Shown one piece after another: positions 31,231 through 32,102 of a stretch of 32,102 nucleotides of DNA. The translations under genes were made by a program, and so were the position numbers. The stretch's first letter is position 1. Each line of letters starts with the position of its first letter. The stretch covers positions 1-32,102 of the forward strand of contig JBPCKZ010000097.1 in assembly GCA_051003795.1 (NCBI GenBank). Reading direction: 5' to 3'. Source of the DNA: JALYXS01 sp051003795. Its GTDB lineage: Bacteria; Acidobacteriota; Terriglobia; Bryobacterales; Bryobacteraceae. A model generated the notes under the pieces. It searched no databases, was not told where the DNA came from, and was given only the letters and a program-made list of their open reading frames with translations.

Positions 31231-31329
31231 TTGGTTCCTTCCTCCAGTTCGCTCAAAACGCGGCAAATACGAATTGAGCGTCTTTGCAAGTGGAGTGGAT
31301 TGCATCCGCGAAATTTCTCTAAAGTTTTT

Positions 31330-32001
31330 CTAAAACGTACCGATTGCGATTCGACGGCCGATTTTGCGCCTGCCCAGCTCGCCGAATCGCGCTTTCGCCC
31401 GCGATTTCAATAGCCGGAACTGCGTTTCGGTCAGGTTCATGCGCGTGCAGATCTCGTCCTGGCTTTCTTCGTCGAGATAAAATCGCGTCAAAATCTCCCG
31501 GTCGCGCTTCGAAATGCCCTTGAGCACCTTCCCGGCGATCTCCTCGTGCTCCCGGTGGATCGCAACCTTTTCCGGATCGAGCTGCACGTCCGGGATTCCG
31601 TGGCCGGTTTCGAGATCGACCTGCTGTTTTCGCGCCTGCACGGCGACGTCTATGTGCCCCGCGATCTGGCGCCGGACTACGGTCCGAACGAAGCCCATCA
31701 GCCGCTCGGGTTCGCGCAAATCCCCGCGGCGGATCGCCTGCACCACGATGAGGAAGCTGTCGTGGACCTTGTCGTCCAGATCCTGCGGCCCCAATTGCCT
31801 GCATAGATAATAACGGATGCCTCGCGAAAAAAGCTTGTACAGGTCCTCCATCCCACTGTTTTCCTGACGCTTGATTCTTTCGACCAATTCGAACCAGTCG
31901 GGCGACGGGCTCGAGGGAACCGGTTGTTCTGAAACGGCGTCCAGAGAACCATTGGTCACATTCTCCGGAGAGTGTGACACGGCTACACCAGCATAAGTCA
32001 T
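31330..32001 (-). CDS. ECF-type sigma-70 family factor
   Basis: 223 residues from ATG 32001, which overlaps the preceding CHAT-gene stop as ATGA. Region 2 (about 40-115) shows MEDLYKLFSRGIRYYLCRQL and DLDDKVHDSFLIVVQAIRR, the core-binding and -10-recognition helices. Region 4 (about 160-215) shows ISKRDREILTRFYLDEESQD, EICTRMNLTETQFRLLKSRA, a helix-turn-helix for the -35 element. The unusual N-terminus of about 35 residues (Ser/Pro-rich) precedes region 2. It is followed by the zinc-finger anti-sigma factor, so the two form a regulated pair. Its targets are unknown. Confidence 0.9.
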   Translation of the reverse strand: MTYAGVAVSHSPENVTNGSLDAVSEQPVPSSPSPDWFELVERIKRQENSGMEDLYKLFSRGIRYYLCRQLGPQDLDDKVHDSFLIVVQAIRRGDLREPERLMGFVRTVVRRQIAGHIDVAVQARKQQVDLETGHGIPDVQLDPEKVAIHREHEEIAGKVLKGISKRDREILTRFYLDEESQDEICTRMNLTETQFRLLKSRAKARFGELGRRKIGRRIAIGTF

Positions 32002-32102
32002 TTTGTTTGCGAGTTCCCCACTAGAAAATAAGCGGCCCAGTATTCGGGCCGCGCGCGATACGATCCCGAGCGAATCATTTCCAGGCGGGCCGCGCGCAGC
32101 GC
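31998..32102 (-). CDS. C-terminal end of a CHAT-domain protein
   Basis: The minus strand reads from the window edge for 34 residues to TGA at 31998-32000: ALRAARLEMIRSGSYRARPE, YWAAYFLVGNSQTK. The ending 'LRxAQLxM...YxHPYYWAAFxLxG' is how CHAT-domain (caspase-like peptidase) proteins finish, usually after TPR repeats. The catalytic His/Cys and the TPR part lie outside the window. The stop overlaps the sigma factor start by four bases (ATGA), so the CHAT protein and sigma factor are translated from one message. Confidence 0.6.
   Translation of the reverse strand, partial: ALRAARLEMIRSGSYRARPEYWAAYFLVGNSQTK

Noticed and set aside
32021..32052. GCGGCCC-loop-GGGCCGC hairpin followed by TTATTTT on the minus strand
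   Set aside because: It looks like an intrinsic terminator but lies inside the C-terminal CHAT coding sequence, which continues to a stop overlapping the sigma start; the pairing comes from coding GC-rich codons.
1..32102. tRNA, rRNA, CRISPR array, phage genes
   Set aside because: No cloverleaf, conserved rRNA segment, regularly spaced repeat array or phage structural gene was seen on either strand.

Overview
The window looks like chromosomal DNA from a Gram-negative, GC-rich bacterium, most probably an acidobacterium of the Solibacter/Bryobacter type. This is inferred from gene content and protein style, not from a database search. The pointers are an outer-membrane lipid A gene (lpxC), a paired DUF1549/DUF1553 and DUF1501 secreted system, a Ser/Thr kinase fused to an ATPase and helical repeats, a CHAT / ECF sigma / zinc-finger anti-sigma cluster, and GTGA/ATGA gene overlaps. 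No rRNA, tRNA, CRISPR array or prophage was seen.

Layout. 1-3021: the start of a transposase (minus strand) abuts a 5'-truncated DUF1549/DUF1553 gene, followed by a DUF1501 gene carrying two compensating frameshifts; this looks like a decaying secreted-protein operon. 3002-4664: two small minus-strand genes and a secreted cysteine-containing protein. 4686-8914 (minus): operon polA - yjbQ - lolC/E-like permease; the polymerase has lost its proofreading motifs. 9052-15448 (plus): lpxC, a 48-residue basic protein, an AbrB/MazF-type toxin-antitoxin pair, a membrane protein plus a His/Met-rich membrane-anchored protein (possible metal-handling pair), a Gfo/Idh/MocA oxidoreductase, a TonB-like protein and a very small membrane protein, mostly with overlapping or nearly touching ends.

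15481-22653: a signalling block of a Ser/Thr kinase-ATPase-TPR protein (plus), a GAF-GAF-ANTAR antiterminator and a PDZ-membrane-GAF-SpoIIE phosphatase (both minus); the phosphatase is split by a 1-base frameshift. 22766-27288: a ferritin-like DUF2383 protein, a secreted esterase, mannose-1-phosphate guanylyltransferase and signal peptidase I (an operon on minus), and a divergent pair of small 4-helix SMR/ArnE-F-like membrane proteins.

27289-28069: a long leader region with a sigma-54 type -24/-12 element, a compact two-hairpin RNA ending in an intrinsic terminator, and then a DksA/TraR zinc-finger gene. I consider this the most promising undescribed element. 28132-32102 (minus): the C-terminal end of a CHAT-domain protein overlaps an ECF sigma factor gene by ATGA, followed by a zinc-finger anti-sigma factor, a small lysine-rich exported protein and a FUSC-family membrane protein.

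Three single-base indels in two genes (1852-1860, 2126-2140, about 22455-22466) are either decay or sequence errors. They should be checked against reads before any biological interpretation.
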